Assembly: GCA_964539665.1 (NCBI GenBank)
Contig: CAZIKB010000029.1
Span: forward strand, 1 to 55,758
DNA length: 55,758 nt
Direction of reading: 5' to 3'
Source: CAZIKB01 sp964539665
GTDB taxonomy: Bacteria; Zhuqueibacterota; Zhuqueibacteria; Oceanimicrobiales; Oceanimicrobiaceae
Program-made: the position numbers and the translations under genes
The notes under the pieces: generated by a model
What the model saw: the letters and a program-made list of their open reading frames with translations, nothing else
Told to the model about the DNA's origin: nothing
Databases searched by the model: none
Shown: positions 18,401 to 26,677 of the stretch, in pieces
How positions within the stretch are numbered: position 1 is the first letter of the stretch
How the letters are laid out: every line of letters begins with the position of its first letter

Positions 18401-20746
18401 GGCTGCGCCAACAAGATTCACAGGCGCCTGAATTATATGATCCTGACCACTGACTATATTCAGGGTATCCTGGCCTAAAACGCCAAAATCGAATTGCGCA
18501 TGTTTTGCATTGGCTTCATCGTATTGCACGCCAAAATCGATGGAGGTAATCGTGTTCTGGTTATACCAGTTTGGCGCTAAAGTTGGGTTCGTGATCACAA
18601 TATTATCAATATTCGGCGACGTGCCGTCTAACGCAATCTCGGTGCTATCTTTTGCTTGATTCCCAGCACTGTCTATTATGGTTACAGTTAAAGTGTAGAC
18701 GTCATCAGCCGCACCATCAAGATTAACTAACGCCTGGATTATTTGATCCTGCCCGCTGGTAATATTGCGGGTATCCTGACCTAAAACACCAAAATCGAAA
18801 ACAGCCTGTTTTGCGTGTATTTCATCATATTTCGCGCCAAAATTGATGGCGAGGCTCGTTTTCTGATTATACCAGTTCGGTGGCGCAGTTGGGTTCGCAA
18901 TAACGATTTCATCGATGCCGGGTAGAGTACTATCAATATTGAATCTTCGTGACTCCGATGGTGCGCCAAAATCTTTACCATCCCAGGCCTTGACTCTCCA
19001 CCAGTAAATCCCGTCTGGTATGGGTGGCGTCAAAGTGAGCGTGACGCTGAGTGTATTCTGATCGACAGGAGGTGCCGGCGAAAAGCCGGAATTGACTCGG
19101 GAATCCAGAATCCGATAACGAGAAACAAAATCAGAGTTTTGCGCTATCTCAACCACAAAATGTAATGAATCACTTTCAGTATCATCCGGCACACTCCAAC
19201 TTAAACTTATTTGAGCGGAATCAGGATTGAAAAAAGTGAGGTCTGTCGGCGCTGCCAATATCGGAATGCCCGGCGCCTGATTATCAGGCTCTTTATATGA
19301 ATTAAAAAATACCTGTATCATGTTTGAGTCCCAACTGGCAACCACCAAATCAAGTACACCGTCGCCGTTGAGATCAGCAGAATCAATTCCTCTCGGATTG
19401 GATTGTGTTTTGTAAGTTGAATCTATTTCAAAAATTCCCTGACCATTATTTAAATAAACATACAAACTATCAGAATCTCTGTTTACCAAAGCAATATCAG
19501 CATCAAGATCGCCATCCCAGTCACCTGTTGCTATGGCTTTAGGTTGCATGCCAGCATCATAGTTAATTAGTGATGAAAAAGTATTTTCTGTTCCCTGATT
19601 AATTAAAACTGAAACTGTATTGTCATCCCGATTAGCCACAACTAAATCAATTTTGCTATCATCATCAAAGTCTTGTGCCATAATCGCGCCAGGCCTGTTA
19701 CCGACATCGAAAGGTATTGCAGCGCCAAAGTTTGCTGAACCATCATTAATCAATAAAGAAATATTGTTGCTTGTTTCATTCGTCACAACTATATCTAAAA
19801 AGCCATCATTATTAAAATCCGCTATACAAGATGTTTCCGGGCCTGTTCCAACAGCAAATTGGACTTCATTCTCGAAATTACCATCACCCACATTCAGCAA
19901 TACTGAGACCGAATTAGAAACATTATTAACCGTAACTAAATCTATTACACCATCTCCATTAAAGTCGCCAATTGATACGTGTTTTGGTGAGTCACCAATA
20001 TTATATGTTGAATCACGGGCTACAAAATTACCATTTCCATCATTATTAATAATCCCTAAGGTATTGTCTCTGTCGCTTACCACTGCAATGTCCAGATCGT
20101 CATCAGAATCAAAATCGCCAATAGTTAAGGCCCGAGGTCTTCGATCCACGCCGACTATGTCTTTCTGGTTGAAAATTCCCGCGCCTAAATTAAGCCATGT
20201 ATAAACATTATGAGTTGTGCTATGAGGAACAGCTAAATCAAGCCGGGAGTCCTGGTTAAATTCGCCTATTCCAACAAAGTGAGGTCCAGTCCCGGCTGCG
20301 TAAGAGGAATCCAAATTAAATTTGGCCGTCCCGGTAGCAGCCTGAATATAAAATGACCATTGAAAACTGGCAGCAAGCGGCACTCCATTATCCCCTTTAA
20401 TTGCCGGGGTCAAAATTGTCGTGACTGTTTCACCGGCCTGGAAGGGCGCTGCAACGCTAAATGTGGCTGTTTGTGAAGTGGGTGAATAATTGAGCGTTGC
20501 AGGATCATGAAAACCTGTCATATCCCCATACACAAGAAAATCCTGAGGTAAAATAGTGCTGCCATCCATCGCCCGATCAAACATCACCGAAATAGTCGTC
20601 AGCGTACTGTTTTCCATGGAAAAAGGCTGAGGCGACGGTAATAGAATTTGCGGCGCATCATTTTGAGCAAACAACGGTACGCAGCAAAACAGAACCCCCA
20701 AAACTACTAAAGTAAATTTAAATCTCAAATAAAATGGCGTAGACAT
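15419..20746 (-). CDS. Giant secreted FG-GAP/Ig-like repeat protein with C-terminal sorting domain
   Basis: A 1775-residue exported protein. Signal peptide about 1-28 (ending LFAQ). Next comes a Big_5-type Ig-like domain (about 32-133, MFDRAMDGSTI...), then FG-GAP/VCBS repeats (about 140-480) with Ca-binding loops such as DFNGDGVIDLV, DFNNDGFLDIV and DLNGDGVLDLV. A fibronectin-III-like segment (about 490-610) and several Ig-like repeats follow, two of them near-identical tandem units of about 99 residues (PNWYNQ...FDFGVLGQDT...). The C-terminal 85 residues (NYPNPFNAGTNLTYHV...GVYRIHWDG...) are a FlgD/type-A sorting domain like those of type IX secretion cargo in FCB bacteria. GAGG lies before the ATG. 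Likely a surface or released adhesion or sensing protein; the ligand is unknown. Confidence 0.88.
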   Translation of the reverse strand: MSTPFYLRFKFTLVVLGVLFCCVPLFAQNDAPQILLPSPQPFSMENSTLTTISVMFDRAMDGSTILPQDFLVYGDMTGFHDPATLNYSPTSQTATFSVAAPFQAGETVTTILTPAIKGDNGVPLAASFQWSFYIQAATGTAKFNLDSSYAAGTGPHFVGIGEFNQDSRLDLAVPHSTTHNVYTWLNLGAGIFNQKDIVGVDRRPRALTIGDFDSDDDLDIAVVSDRDNTLGIINNDGNGNFVARDSTYNIGDSPKHVSIGDFNGDGVIDLVTVNNVSNSVSVLLNVGDGNFENEVQFAVGTGPETSCIADFNNDGFLDIVVTNETSNNISLLINDGSANFGAAIPFDVGNRPGAIMAQDFDDDSKIDLVVANRDDNTVSVLINQGTENTFSSLINYDAGMQPKAIATGDWDGDLDADIALVNRDSDSLYVYLNNGQGIFEIDSTYKTQSNPRGIDSADLNGDGVLDLVVASWDSNMIQVFFNSYKEPDNQAPGIPILAAPTDLTFFNPDSAQISLSWSVPDDTESDSLHFVVEIAQNSDFVSRYRILDSRVNSGFSPAPPVDQNTLSVTLTLTPPIPDGIYWWRVKAWDGKDFGAPSESRRFNIDSTLPGIDEIVIANPTAPPNWYNQKTSLAINFGAKYDEIHAKQAVFDFGVLGQDTRNITSGQDQIIQALVNLDGAADDVYTLTVTIIDSAGNQAKDSTEIALDGTSPNIDNIVITNPTLAPNWYNQNTITSIDFGVQYDEANAKHAQFDFGVLGQDTLNIVSGQDHIIQAPVNLVGAADDSYTLSVTIFDSVGLQGADSTEIALDGTPPTGTFAGSPDTTAVKSFTVDWGGSATDGNGTGVAGFDVRVQVNGGNWQQWKTDIQDTSAFFLGEHGQTYGFEAVAFDSIGNRQAFTGIFQSETVVDTTSEVGDVTAPGKPLSLTAAGTNPGPWQNNPDFQINWQPPFDPSGIGRAFYKLDTPPTSDNDYVNTVSGVTFVSVDATKEDGQNLYLWFEDQLGNVDFNQYGFVPMLYDSTAPDIVEIDILNPDYALNWFNQGLTDTAEVEIIYDELHLKQVQLASTELDTTIELDQPETGIDVFLALNLIIQGQSDGLFNLHFTLIDSAGNISLDSTNFMLDNSPPKDTKTSSPDTSRSDSFLVSWEGTGTDSNGIGLSGVYDLQYQVNGGAWQAWHTNFSETSATFTGGNGNLYGFEVAAYDSLGNREAFNDSAESKTFVDKEFQDQNPPSVSHTALLIVDAGQNVKIQAEIKDDNQISEALLFYKKSGDVSYQSVQMTKTVGDSFEYTLTADKIPVMGINYFIQASDGFNFTYHPAVNWATVPNNISVRITGTGGAGLVRADAQPGGAESFFYRMISVPLNLVNKNSLAVLEDDLGAYDAKQWRLFQYKSGDYSEYPDIDSFEPGKAFWLIVRELNKTIDSGPGSTVVSNQPFAITLTEGWNDIGIPFPFAVYWSDIMVVQGDPDSIMGPYTFQDEWKFPNQVSTLSPWEGYSIYSNNPGINIEILPIVATAQQARNLSKVNSEPDWQLGITAVCGSARDSNNFLGVAVNALTEWDKLDYLEPPYIADYVSITFPHDNWQFYNGAFTTDFRPAFEDGQVWHFEVETNFENKPITLTFENIESLPVNFNAILLDKSNYQQKKIDQNSEYVFLPDLNSKKRAFDLVIGTDYFLENSEDLNEIVPKSFFMSQNYPNPFNAGTNLTYHVSEPGHVNIQVFNILGQEVRELISKRHVPGVYRIHWDGTSDNGKEVSTGVFIIKFEAEKFQQIRKVILVR

Positions 20747-21108
20747 AAATAGCCTCGTTAAATTAATATTTTAGTTTTAGTACAAACATTATTTTGTTTA
20801 TTATAATATTCTCAATGGTCAATTGTTATATTGCTCTATTGTTAAATTGTTTGATTAGTAACAATGGAGCAATTCTGAATTATATCAGCGATTTCAATCA
20901 TAACCTTGATGGTGTAATTCTTATTTGCGGCTTTTTCGTGTTTGGGATCACTTCAGGTGAAAGGGTATCTTTTGTGATAATCGTTTGAAGTAAATCATTG
21001 TTCGCCTTCCATAGCTTATTACTTGTTAGTAATAATGATTGATTACATTTAAAAGCTAACGATTGAAAATACTGGCATATCATATAATTTGCAGAAAATA
21101 ATCATATA
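20747..21108. other. Gene-free 362-bp AT-rich intergenic region
   Basis: It contains the promoter side of the giant FG-GAP gene. A repeat-like unit at about 20822-20878 (ATTGTTATATTGCTCTATTG...AACAATGG) is matched at about 47511-47560 by ATTGTTACATCGTCTCATTG...AACAATGG. Open frames on either strand have no recognisable features and unusual composition, so I call no gene. Confidence 0.5.
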
Positions 21109-22611
21109 TTAAACAACTATATAGCCATCCCCCATCTGTTGGCATTTACCCTCTTCTATTAATTTGATCAATCCGGCAAGCAAAGAATATTCCGCAAGTT
21201 GCCATACTTGTTCATCGACATCATCATACACTTTTTTAACTAATTGGAATAAAGTTTGAGGCTGTTTATCTAAAAATTGCAGGAGTTTTTGCTCTCTTTG
21301 CTGCCGATGTTTAATAAAATGTCGAATGATCTTTTTGCCGTCACGTACCGCAGGGCCATGACCGGGATAAAGCATGCCTGTGGTGACGGATTCTAAAAAT
21401 GCCAGCGACCGCAAATACGTAGCCATGTGGCCTTCCGGCGGTTGAATAACAATAGTGGAGACCGTAGAAATCAGGTCGCCAGCGATGACTGCGCCGTATC
21501 TGGATTCCTGAAAGCAGACATGGCCTGCTGCGTGACCTGGCGTGTGGTAAACTTTGAGTTTCCATCCGGATTGGCCGTCCGGCGCTTTGCCCAAATCCAG
21601 CTCTTCGTTATGCCTGAGGTATCCTTTAAATTGATAATTTGGAAGCTCCCCGGCAGTTTTGGCATGAGCAAATATGGGTAAATTATATCGAAACTGACAT
21701 TCACGAAGCGCTCCAACATGATCAGGATGGTGGTGGCTCAGCAAAATACCCTGCAATTGCCGCCCGGCCTTAACCATAGTATCTAAATAATCCCAGAACC
21801 TTTCCTGTTCCTCTGGATTAGCGGGCGCAGGATCCACAATATACAATTGCGATTCACCTACCAGGTAAGTATTCGTGTAGCGCGCCGGTAATAAGGTCCT
21901 GGACTTCAGACTGATTAATTGAATACCCGGAGAAAAATAGACCTGGTGAATTTTACCCCTTCGGTAGGCTTCCGCATATTCATTAATATATGGTGAGGCC
22001 GAAATTATCGAACGCTCTCTGAGCTCCTTTAGCATAAAAGTTACCGGCGGCACGATAAGCATGTCGCCAGCCTCCCAAAGTGAAAGCGCTTTTTCTGCGC
22101 TATAGAAAATTCCGTTTACAAGCTCGCCCGGCCAAATTTCCGGTGACTGTCCATCTGGTATTTTTGCCCAGTAAAACTGCGTATCATATCGGACGGGTGA
22201 AAATTCCGGCGTTAATATATTACAGATGAAATTAAAATCTACAGCGTCGATGATTTGATCTTCTCTGGTGAGAATTTCTGACAGTCTGATTTCATTGGCT
22301 AAAAGTTGAGTACGATATTTCTGCAACCTTTCTTTCGGAATTACGACTTTGCCGTGACTGAGTAAAACGCCGGTTTCTTCGAAGACTTCCCTGACAGCCG
22401 CAATTATATAGGGCAGCGAATCCGCAGGTATTTTCGAGCTGTTTTTTACTTTCAGGCCACCGTCTTCTGCATCTAACGTGCCGCCCGGAAAAGCGAAATA
22501 GCCGCCAAAAAATTTCAGACTGGGACTCCGTTCAACCAGGTACACTTCGGCTGAATCGGGATCACGAGTTAATACAATACTGACAGCTTTTCGTGTGGAT
22601 CGTTTTACCAT
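21109..22611 (-). CDS. Nudix hydrolase-metallo-beta-lactamase fusion protein
   Basis: About 500 residues; ATG at 22611 (MVKRSTRKAVS) is preferred, with an upstream ATG at 22641 possible. The N-terminal Nudix domain (about 1-210) has PGGTLD, then an insert of about 25 residues, then REVFEETGVLL: an interrupted Nudix box like that of NUDT7/NUDT19-type CoA diphosphatases. The C-terminal metallo-beta-lactamase domain (about 230-430) has the metal motif SHHHPDHVG, then HTPGHAAGH, AGDL and PGHGP. A LACTB2-like winged helix (about 440-500) ends the protein. Both halves keep their metal-binding residues, so both may be active: hydrolysis of a nucleoside-diphosphate-linked substrate plus thioester or phosphodiester cleavage. 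The substrate is unknown. Confidence 0.85.
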   Translation of the reverse strand: MVKRSTRKAVSIVLTRDPDSAEVYLVERSPSLKFFGGYFAFPGGTLDAEDGGLKVKNSSKIPADSLPYIIAAVREVFEETGVLLSHGKVVIPKERLQKYRTQLLANEIRLSEILTREDQIIDAVDFNFICNILTPEFSPVRYDTQFYWAKIPDGQSPEIWPGELVNGIFYSAEKALSLWEAGDMLIVPPVTFMLKELRERSIISASPYINEYAEAYRRGKIHQVYFSPGIQLISLKSRTLLPARYTNTYLVGESQLYIVDPAPANPEEQERFWDYLDTMVKAGRQLQGILLSHHHPDHVGALRECQFRYNLPIFAHAKTAGELPNYQFKGYLRHNEELDLGKAPDGQSGWKLKVYHTPGHAAGHVCFQESRYGAVIAGDLISTVSTIVIQPPEGHMATYLRSLAFLESVTTGMLYPGHGPAVRDGKKIIRHFIKHRQQREQKLLQFLDKQPQTLFQLVKKVYDDVDEQVWQLAEYSLLAGLIKLIEEGKCQQMGDGYIVV

Positions 22612-22809
22612 AAGTAGTTGAATTAAGAATTTAACTAACAATCAAACTCTGAATATAAAAATTAAATACTTTATTAGCAATTTAAAATACTGACTTTTAA
22701 CATTGGTGTGAAAAACACTGTAAAAATTATAAACTATTAGTTAATCTGAGAGTTTTTACATATATTTTATATCCTATTCATTAGAAGACAGAAGCTTAAG
22801 CGGAATTTA

Positions 22810-22987
22810 GACATCTGTAAAATATACATAAATGTCTTTCTGAGGAATCCTTCGACGTTGCTCAGGATAAACTCCGTGACGAAGAATCTGTATCCACAAA
22901 ATTATCGGATTCACACAATGTTAGGGGTTTCAGATTCTTCGCTCCCAAAGGTCGCTCAGAATGACATTTTTATATATATTGCAGAAC
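22810..22987. repeat. Dispersed inverted repeat, family A, copy 2 (MITE-like)
   Basis: The outer ends TCTGTAAAATATACATAAATG and CATTTTTATATATATTGCAGA are inverted, with TTCTGAG and CTCAGAA inside them. The centre has GACGAAGAATCT and AGATTCTTCG. It occupies half of the 407-bp gap before the next gene; the remainder (22612-22810) is AT-rich with nothing recognisable. Confidence 0.75.
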
Positions 22988-23018
22988 TCAATAAATGAAA
23001 TTTATTAAGGAGGATATC

Positions 23019-23939
23019 ATGGATAAACTCACAACTTTTTTCGTAAAGTTTGCCGATAACGCCCATCTTGGAAAAATCGCCACGGATTTTGCGCCGGGAA
23101 TCATTCTCACGACCACCATCCTTCTGCTGTTGGGCAGTTACTCGGAACTGGAAATATTTCCCTACACCAAACGTGCCCAATATCAATCCCGAATGCAGGA
23201 GGCAAAAAACGCTTTCCTTGAAACGGATTCACTTGCTAAGGAAATACAATCTCAGATCGCACGTCTGGAAGCCGAACTTGGCACTCAAAGCCTTTCTGCA
23301 GAGGAACAGCTCTTGAAAAATACTGAATTAATGCAATTATTAAAAGAGTTTCCCCGGTTGCAAACCGAAAAAACCGAGAGGGAAAAGCGAGCGTTTGAAC
23401 TAGAAGCGACAGCGCACCAGGTGACGCTTATCGAAGCTAACTTAGACGTCATTTCGAATAATGTCATAGAATTATTTTTCATCGGCTATTTTTTTGGCAT
23501 TATCCTGGCACAGGTTTCAGGCAAGCTATTCTATAACGGCGCATTTTATGACTATTTCAAAAACAATCCAAAGCTGAAAACAGCTTATAACACCCTCTAC
23601 CGCGAAGACAACCTCTCCATCACCCATTTCCAAATGAAAGCCAGTGACGATGCGATTAATCAGCAGCTGGAAAAGCTGGAAACGAATTACTTCAGATTTC
23701 TGGAAATCGCCATGAACATGGTTTTGCCTTTTTGTGCTCTGACCCTTACCCTGCTTGCCATCGCCGCAACGGAGACGAGTTTATTATCCGGTGTATTTTC
23801 GGTCGTCGCTTTTCTGGTAACGCTTGGGCTTTTTTACAATGCCCGCGGACTTTATGTGGGTTACGCAATTAAAAAAGCGGATATCATGCAGCTTCTGCTT
23901 GACAAGAACCAAACCTCCAAAGAACCTGTGGTTGAATAA
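23019..23939 (+). CDS. Unknown membrane protein with periplasmic or cytosolic coiled coil
   Basis: A 306-residue protein. The strong AAGGAGG followed by ATATC fixes the start at 23019 rather than the ATG at 22995. Hydrophobic helices lie near 25-42 (GIILTTTILLLLGS), 145-170 (VIELFFIGYFFGIILAQ), 230-250 (MVLPFCALTLTLLAIAA) and 255-277. A heptad-rich helical stretch (about 55-140, many Glu, Lys, Leu and Gln) separates the first from the others. I recognise no family. It is bracketed by two copies of the family A repeat (22810-22987 and 23947-24120), so it may have moved as a unit, though no transposase is present. Confidence 0.7.
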   Translation: MDKLTTFFVKFADNAHLGKIATDFAPGIILTTTILLLLGSYSELEIFPYTKRAQYQSRMQEAKNAFLETDSLAKEIQSQIARLEAELGTQSLSAEEQLLKNTELMQLLKEFPRLQTEKTEREKRAFELEATAHQVTLIEANLDVISNNVIELFFIGYFFGIILAQVSGKLFYNGAFYDYFKNNPKLKTAYNTLYREDNLSITHFQMKASDDAINQQLEKLETNYFRFLEIAMNMVLPFCALTLTLLAIAATETSLLSGVFSVVAFLVTLGLFYNARGLYVGYAIKKADIMQLLLDKNQTSKEPVVE

Positions 23940-23946
23940 GTTGAGG

Positions 23947-24120
23947 TACGGTTATCCAGTTAACTCCGAAACTTGTCCTTCTGAGGAGCGAAGCGACGAA
24001 GAATCTTTGACCACTATCCATTATTCTTTCTCTCAAACTTAATGATATGAGATTCTTCGCTCCTTCCAGTCGCTCAGAATGACAATATTAGATGATTGCT
24101 GAGTAAACTGGATAACCGTA
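23947..24120. repeat. MITE-like element with 20-bp terminal inverted repeats, family A core
   Basis: The ends TACGGTTATCCAGTTAACTC (23947-23966) and GAGTAAACTGGATAACCGTA (24101-24120) are inverted repeats with one mismatch in 20. Inside are CTTCTGAGGAGCGAAGCGAC, GAAGAATCT and AGATTCTTCGCTCC with CGCTCAGAATGACA, the family A core. The element is 174 bp and lacks any open frame of interest. Confidence 0.8.
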
Positions 24121-24246
24121 GAGCTGCGTGATTAGTTCCTTGCTTTTAAGTGATTTGCCTGTTATCTTATATTAACATTTTTGCAACAAGGCATGTCGCA
24201 CTGAAAAGTAACTCAATCGTCCCGATTGAGAAAGGAGGGAACCTGT

Positions 24247-26118
24247 ATGCCGCCCGATTCATCTGCTGTATCAACAATTTTATCCAATCCGCTTGAGCTC
24301 ATAAAGCTGATTCTCGCCATTGTTGGAATCCTTGGGGGTTTGGTAACCATTACGGTTGCCTTTATCAAAACCATACTCCCCTGGTGGCGGACTAAACGCG
24401 ACCGCCGTTCATTGAAAATACGCTTTGGCGCCGAGCTTTATCCAATTGGCGCTATCGAAAATTCAACCCGCTATTATATTGAACCATTCTGCCAGAGTCT
24501 GGACCCGGCCGGCTCGGAAGAACCACGTCTGACTTACGGCGCCAAGCAAAACCTGTTCGACGCCATTGACGATGCGCTCAACCACCCGACAGAATACCGC
24601 TACATATTTCTATTGGCTGACTCCGGTATGGGCAAGACTTCTTTTCTGCTTAATTATTACGCCCGCCACATTCGCAAGCGCCGCCGCAAGTTTAAGCTGG
24701 CGCTCGTACCCCTCGGTATTCCGGACGCGGACAAGCGCATTAAAAGAATTAAGAAGAAAAACACCGTCGTCCTGTTTCTTGATGCGTTAGACGAAGACAC
24801 CCTGGCCATTGTCGATCATGTTGAGCGGCTGCACGATTTATTAAAGCTCACAGGTGATTTTGATAGAGTGCTCATAACCTGCCGCACCCAGTTTTTCCCC
24901 AAAGATGAAGAAATCCCCACAGAGACCGGCTATATAAAAATTGGTCCGCGCGGCGCAGGTGAACCCGGGCAGTACCTCTTTCACAAACTTTATCTTACAC
25001 CTTTCACAAATGAACAGATTCAGATGTATCTTAAATGCCGGTACCCATTTGGGCAGCGAAAGCGCAGAAAGCAAGCGATTGACATGGTAGAAAAAATTCC
25101 ACAACTGAGCGTACGGCCCATGCTGCTATCGTACATTAAAGATTTGGTTGCTGCCAACCGCGAAATTAGCTACTCTTTTGAGCTTTTCGAAGAAATGGTC
25201 GAAGCCTGGCTGCAGCGTGAAGAAGGAATCGTTGAAGGTTTGAAGAAAAAACCTCTGCGCAATTTCTCCGAACGGTTAGCGGTGGATCTGTACGTGAACC
25301 GAGAAACGCGCGGCGCTGAACGCATTCCGCGTGATGAACTCACTGCTTTAGCTCAGGAGTGGAACATCCCGCTGGATGACTGGCAGCTCACCGGTCGGTC
25401 TCTGCTAAACCGAGATGCCGTGGGTAACTACAAATTTGCGCACCGTTCGATTATGGAGTATCTTTTTGTTAAACGGTTTACAGATGGTGAGAAAGCCTGT
25501 CACGGCATTGTCTGGACTGACCAAATGAAAGCATTTCTATTGGAAATGATTAAATATCATCTTAAGATGAAAATCTCCATTCCTTTTGATCCAACAGTTC
25601 TTGATTTAAGCGGTATCGGTTTATCACTCCGCAAAAGCCCCGAACAAAATCTACAATCCAAATATGTAGAAAGCATGATCAAAAAATTTGACTTTTTCGA
25701 TAGATATAAAAATAATAGAGGAAAAGGGCTTGAGCATTTGTATGAGTTACAAGAGAAAAATAGTGATAATATAGTTATCGATTATGCCACTGGTTTAACC
25801 TGGCAGCAGAGCGGTTCCAGAAAATATATATTATTTAATGAAGTTGAAGCCTACATTAAGAAACTAAACGAAGACAATTTTGCAGGTTTCAACAGCTGGC
25901 GCCTACCTACTCTTGAGGAAGCTATGTCGCTTATGGAACCAGAAAATAAGAAAAGTGAATTTTACATCGATCCAAATTTTGATCCAGAGCAATCTTGGAT
26001 TTGGACCGCAGACAAAGATTCCGCCTATCGTGCCTGGGTGGCAATTTTCGACCTTGGTTTTTGCTACGACTACCCTGTCGACCACTATGACGGCAGCTGT
26101 GTGCGAGCAGTTTGCTGA
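24247..26118 (+). CDS. Membrane-anchored NACHT NTPase with C-terminal DUF1566 lectin-like variable domain
   Basis: A 623-residue protein. AAAGGAGG sits 8 bases before ATG 24247, so an upstream TTG at 24226 is rejected. A membrane helix (about 18-45) precedes the NTPase: Walker A LADSGMGKTS (about 124-133), Walker B VVLFLDALDED (about 174-184), the arginine motif LITCRTQFFP, and FAHRSIMEYLFVKRF, the winged-helix end typical of NACHT/STAND proteins. After a linker (MIKKFDFFDRYKNNRGKGL) comes a DUF1566/Lcl_C domain (about 505-623: ATGLTWQQSGS, SWRLPTLEEAMSLME, WIWTADK, ending CVRAVC). The final ~20 codons form a presumed DGR variable region. NLR-like architecture suggests a sensor that oligomerises on recognising a ligand through the variable domain. 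Confidence 0.88.
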   Translation: MPPDSSAVSTILSNPLELIKLILAIVGILGGLVTITVAFIKTILPWWRTKRDRRSLKIRFGAELYPIGAIENSTRYYIEPFCQSLDPAGSEEPRLTYGAKQNLFDAIDDALNHPTEYRYIFLLADSGMGKTSFLLNYYARHIRKRRRKFKLALVPLGIPDADKRIKRIKKKNTVVLFLDALDEDTLAIVDHVERLHDLLKLTGDFDRVLITCRTQFFPKDEEIPTETGYIKIGPRGAGEPGQYLFHKLYLTPFTNEQIQMYLKCRYPFGQRKRRKQAIDMVEKIPQLSVRPMLLSYIKDLVAANREISYSFELFEEMVEAWLQREEGIVEGLKKKPLRNFSERLAVDLYVNRETRGAERIPRDELTALAQEWNIPLDDWQLTGRSLLNRDAVGNYKFAHRSIMEYLFVKRFTDGEKACHGIVWTDQMKAFLLEMIKYHLKMKISIPFDPTVLDLSGIGLSLRKSPEQNLQSKYVESMIKKFDFFDRYKNNRGKGLEHLYELQEKNSDNIVIDYATGLTWQQSGSRKYILFNEVEAYIKKLNEDNFAGFNSWRLPTLEEAMSLMEPENKKSEFYIDPNFDPEQSWIWTADKDSAYRAWVAIFDLGFCYDYPVDHYDGSCVRAVC

Positions 26119-26122
26119 GGAC
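26041..26122 (+). other. Presumed DGR variable region (VR1)
   Basis: The last 20 codons before GTGCGAGCAGTTTGCTGA are rich in NNC/NNT codons: GAC, TAC, GAC, CAC, TAT, GAC, GGC, AGC. These are what adenine-specific mutagenesis of AAC/AAT template codons yields. Compared with VR2 (28174-28249), the first 15 aligned codons show 12 base differences, 11 of them at codon positions 1 or 2 and none synonymous. The next 20 bases, including the stop codon, are identical in both and may serve as the homing (IMH-like) end. VR2 is 6 bases shorter, so the two may have different templates. Confidence 0.75.
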
Positions 26123-26204
26123 AATCGATTATTTGATTATTTGAATCATTTGGTCATTTGTTCTTTTGATTATTTATGGTGCGAGCGTAGCGAATTTTTT
26201 TTCA

Positions 26205-26380
26205 AGAAAGCGAGACAATCAATTGTCCTGCTGAAAACTGAAGCGCCATGCTTAGAGCGGTTGCACAACCCTGACAGGATTCGAAATCCTGTCAGGGTTT
26301 CTTTTACACAGCAGTTGAACATAAATCTTGATTTTGTACTGAATGCTTTGTACTTTATTGAGTTACCTGACAGAAAATAG
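26205..26380. repeat. Island repeat, family C, copy 1
   Basis: The order of blocks is ACAATCAATTGTCCTGCT, CTGAAGCGCCATG, AGAGCGGTTG, a private hairpin (26267-26299), then GTTGAACATAAATCTTGA and CTTTGTACTTTATTGAGTTA. The same flanks with a different hairpin occur at 26785-26965, and the left half at 29523-29684. It fills most of the gap between the NACHT gene and the antitoxin-like gene. Confidence 0.65.
26267..26305 (+). terminator. Candidate rho-independent terminator
   Basis: AACCCTGACAGGATT and AATCCTGTCAGGGTT form a perfect 15-bp stem with a 3-base loop (CGA), followed by TCTTTT. It lies about 150 bp after the NACHT gene stop. It could equally be only the hairpin payload of repeat family C. 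Confidence 0.5.
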
Positions 26381-26389
26381 GATGCAATT

Positions 26390-26677
26390 ATGGAAACAAC
26401 TGTAAAGACCGTTTTAAAAGATCTTGGGATCAACGAAAAGCGCGCAATTCGAGATTATGCGATGCTCAATGCCTCCCAAAAGGCAACAGAATTTACCCAG
26501 GAGTGCGAAGCGTTTGAGCGCAAATATAAAATGTCCTTTCAAGATTTTGAAAAACAGATTAAGGAAAGCACAAAAGAAATATTCGAAAAAGAAGACGATT
26601 ACCTGGCCTGGAAATTTTCCTTTGAAGGCGCTGACTACTGGCGTGAAAAAGTTGAGCAACTAAAACATGAATCATGA
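26390..26677 (+). CDS. Antitoxin-like small protein (partner of DUF6516-type toxin remnant)
   Basis: A 95-residue acidic helical protein (METTVKTVLKDLGINEKRA...) with no known catalytic motif. Its pattern FERKYKMSFQDFEKQIKE...EKEDDYLAWKFSFEGADYWREKVEQL is like that of small proteins encoded next to DUF6516 (TumE-like) toxins. A DUF6516-like tail follows directly in the same frame after its stop codon (26678-26800), which supports a toxin-antitoxin origin. The toxin is decayed, so this may be an orphan antitoxin. It sits between the two DGR-type target genes. The family link is from memory of the pattern, with moderate certainty. Confidence 0.6.
   Translation: METTVKTVLKDLGINEKRAIRDYAMLNASQKATEFTQECEAFERKYKMSFQDFEKQIKESTKEIFEKEDDYLAWKFSFEGADYWREKVEQLKHES

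Noticed and set aside
20794..20988. 64-codon open frame in the gap after the giant FG-GAP gene
   Set aside because: No ribosome binding site or family features, and it overlaps a dispersed repeat unit; probably chance.
22810..24120. Regularly repeated GAAGAATCT elements as a CRISPR array
   Set aside because: Copies are far apart, contain inverted rather than direct repeats, and show no spacer structure or cas genes.
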